Positions 63,446 to 64,000 of a DNA stretch of 64,000 nucleotides are shown here, one piece after another. Where the stretch lies: assembly GCA_039621445.1 (NCBI GenBank), contig CP154955.1, forward strand, positions 4,645,284-4,709,283. The letters run 5' to 3'. The DNA comes from Euglena gracilis (Eukaryota > Euglenida > Euglenophyceae > Euglenales). Position numbers and translations under genes: made by a program. Below the pieces are notes generated by a model, which was not told where the DNA came from, did no database searches, and was given only the letters and a program-made list of their open reading frames with translations. Numbering within the stretch: the stretch's first letter is position 1; each line of letters starts with the position of its first letter.

Positions 63446-64000
63446 CTGTTTTCAGGTGAAGTTGTAAAACGTTTTGGGTGGGGGCCACCAGCAAAATGTC
63501 GTCCAGGTAAATAACTACCTGGATGCCCCTTTTTCTCCACAGTTTCTCGAATGTTTTCATAACTGACATGAAAATTTGGGGCATTACACTTAGCCCAAAG
63601 CAGCCTGTTTGAAATTACCAGGTCTGCCCCCCCACCTGATGCCTTAAAAATGGCCTGAGGCCTGGACTTACTGGAATATGAAAATAGGCATATTTTAGGT
63701 CTATTTTTGCTGCCCGGTGGCCTTTTTCCAAAACTGGAAAAATGTGTTGGATATGATCCAACTTGAAGGGTTTTACTTGAAACTGCTGATTTATTTCTCT
63801 GCAGTCGCTGATCATTCTCCATTTGATTGTTCCCCCTTCTGTTTTTTGAAATTAAAAACCATGGGATCAAATGCTGGGTGTCTGAATCCCAAACTCGTTT
63901 CACTGACCCAGATTTTTCGTAATCCAGCAGAATTTTTTCGGCCTGGTTCAGGTCCAGGTGGGCCCTGGGTTTTGGGTGTGTGGACAGTTTTGGGGGATTT
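63440..64000 (-). pseudogene. DIRS-like reverse transcriptase, fingers and palm, broken
   Basis: RT copies the element RNA into DNA. On the minus strand GGTIKWRMISDCREINQQF (fingers, R-x-DCR-x-(L/I)N), then AAKIDLKYAYFHIPVS (motif A, D-x-x-x-A-(Y/F)), GCFGLSVMPQIFMSVM (motif B, G-L-x-x-x-P) and GIQVVIYLDDILLVAP (motif C, YLDD) all occur in one frame. A TAA (63606-63608) separates GGQTW from FQTGCFGL, and TGA ends the frame at about 63440. The 5' part of this ORF and any gag-like ORF are beyond the window. Confidence 0.75.

Larger units (their letters stand above)
61100..64000 (-). mobile_element. DIRS-like tyrosine-recombinase retrotransposon, 5' part outside window
   Basis: Reading the minus strand from 64000 down, there are reverse transcriptase motifs, an RNase H domain, a methyltransferase-like NPPW segment and a tyrosine recombinase. 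This order (RT-RH-MT-YR) is that of DIRS-group elements, which integrate by recombinase instead of an integrase and have no ordinary long terminal repeats. There is a TAA inside RT (63606-63608), a frame change near 63440 and another in a C9 run near 63000. The termini were not found. The left limit is set by the recombinase stop codon at 61154. Confidence 0.85.

Overview
This window reads as nuclear DNA of a eukaryote with a large, repeat-swollen genome. The signs are GT-AG bounded GC-rich exons in AT- and G-run-rich surroundings, long di- and tetranucleotide microsatellites, short telomere-like tracts, and transposons of purely eukaryotic classes (Helitron, DIRS-like tyrosine-recombinase retroelement, hAT-like element, LINE debris, tRNA retroposon). 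Nothing fixes the species; a unicellular alga or other protist is my best guess. No operons, prokaryotic ribosome sites or CRISPR arrays are visible.

Layout. 1-18 kb is a repeat desert: C-run/G-run capped foldbacks, tandem repeats, an apparently intact non-autonomous hAT-like element (5436-6505) with terminal inverted repeats and flanking duplications, and three copies of small terminal-inverted-repeat (TIR) elements (8.0-9.7 kb). 18.5-22.2 kb has a 0.98-kb foldback element, arrays built on a 34-bp palindrome, degenerate PHD-finger-like coding pieces and another TIR element. 22.2-25.4 kb holds the end of a LINE-type protein, a tRNA-like sequence inside 13-bp target duplications, and two large CATA microsatellites. 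26.3-36 kb is one diverged tandem array: about 350-bp units, then 0.5-1.1-kb units sharing the same anchor, with exon-like segments.

36.7-47.3 kb is a Helitron on the + strand: C2H2 fingers, Helitron N-terminal Cys-rich region, HUH/two-tyrosine Rep, Pif1-type helicase and a C-terminal OTU cysteine protease, broken by several single frameshifts and stops. A 90-bp, codon-phased minisatellite of about 26 copies begins directly after its stop codon. 47.4-55 kb has a highly structured unknown element, a BED-finger fragment and more repeats.

55.1-60.8 kb on the - strand carries at least four exons that I read as the 3' part of a class III adenylate/guanylate cyclase gene. 61.1-64 kb (-, running off the window) is a DIRS-like retrotransposon with reverse transcriptase, RNase H, methyltransferase-like and tyrosine recombinase parts; it may sit in an upstream intron of the cyclase gene. 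The cyclase gene is the only likely host gene; nearly everything else is mobile or repetitive. Several frame breaks fall in G/C homopolymers, so some may be assembly errors.
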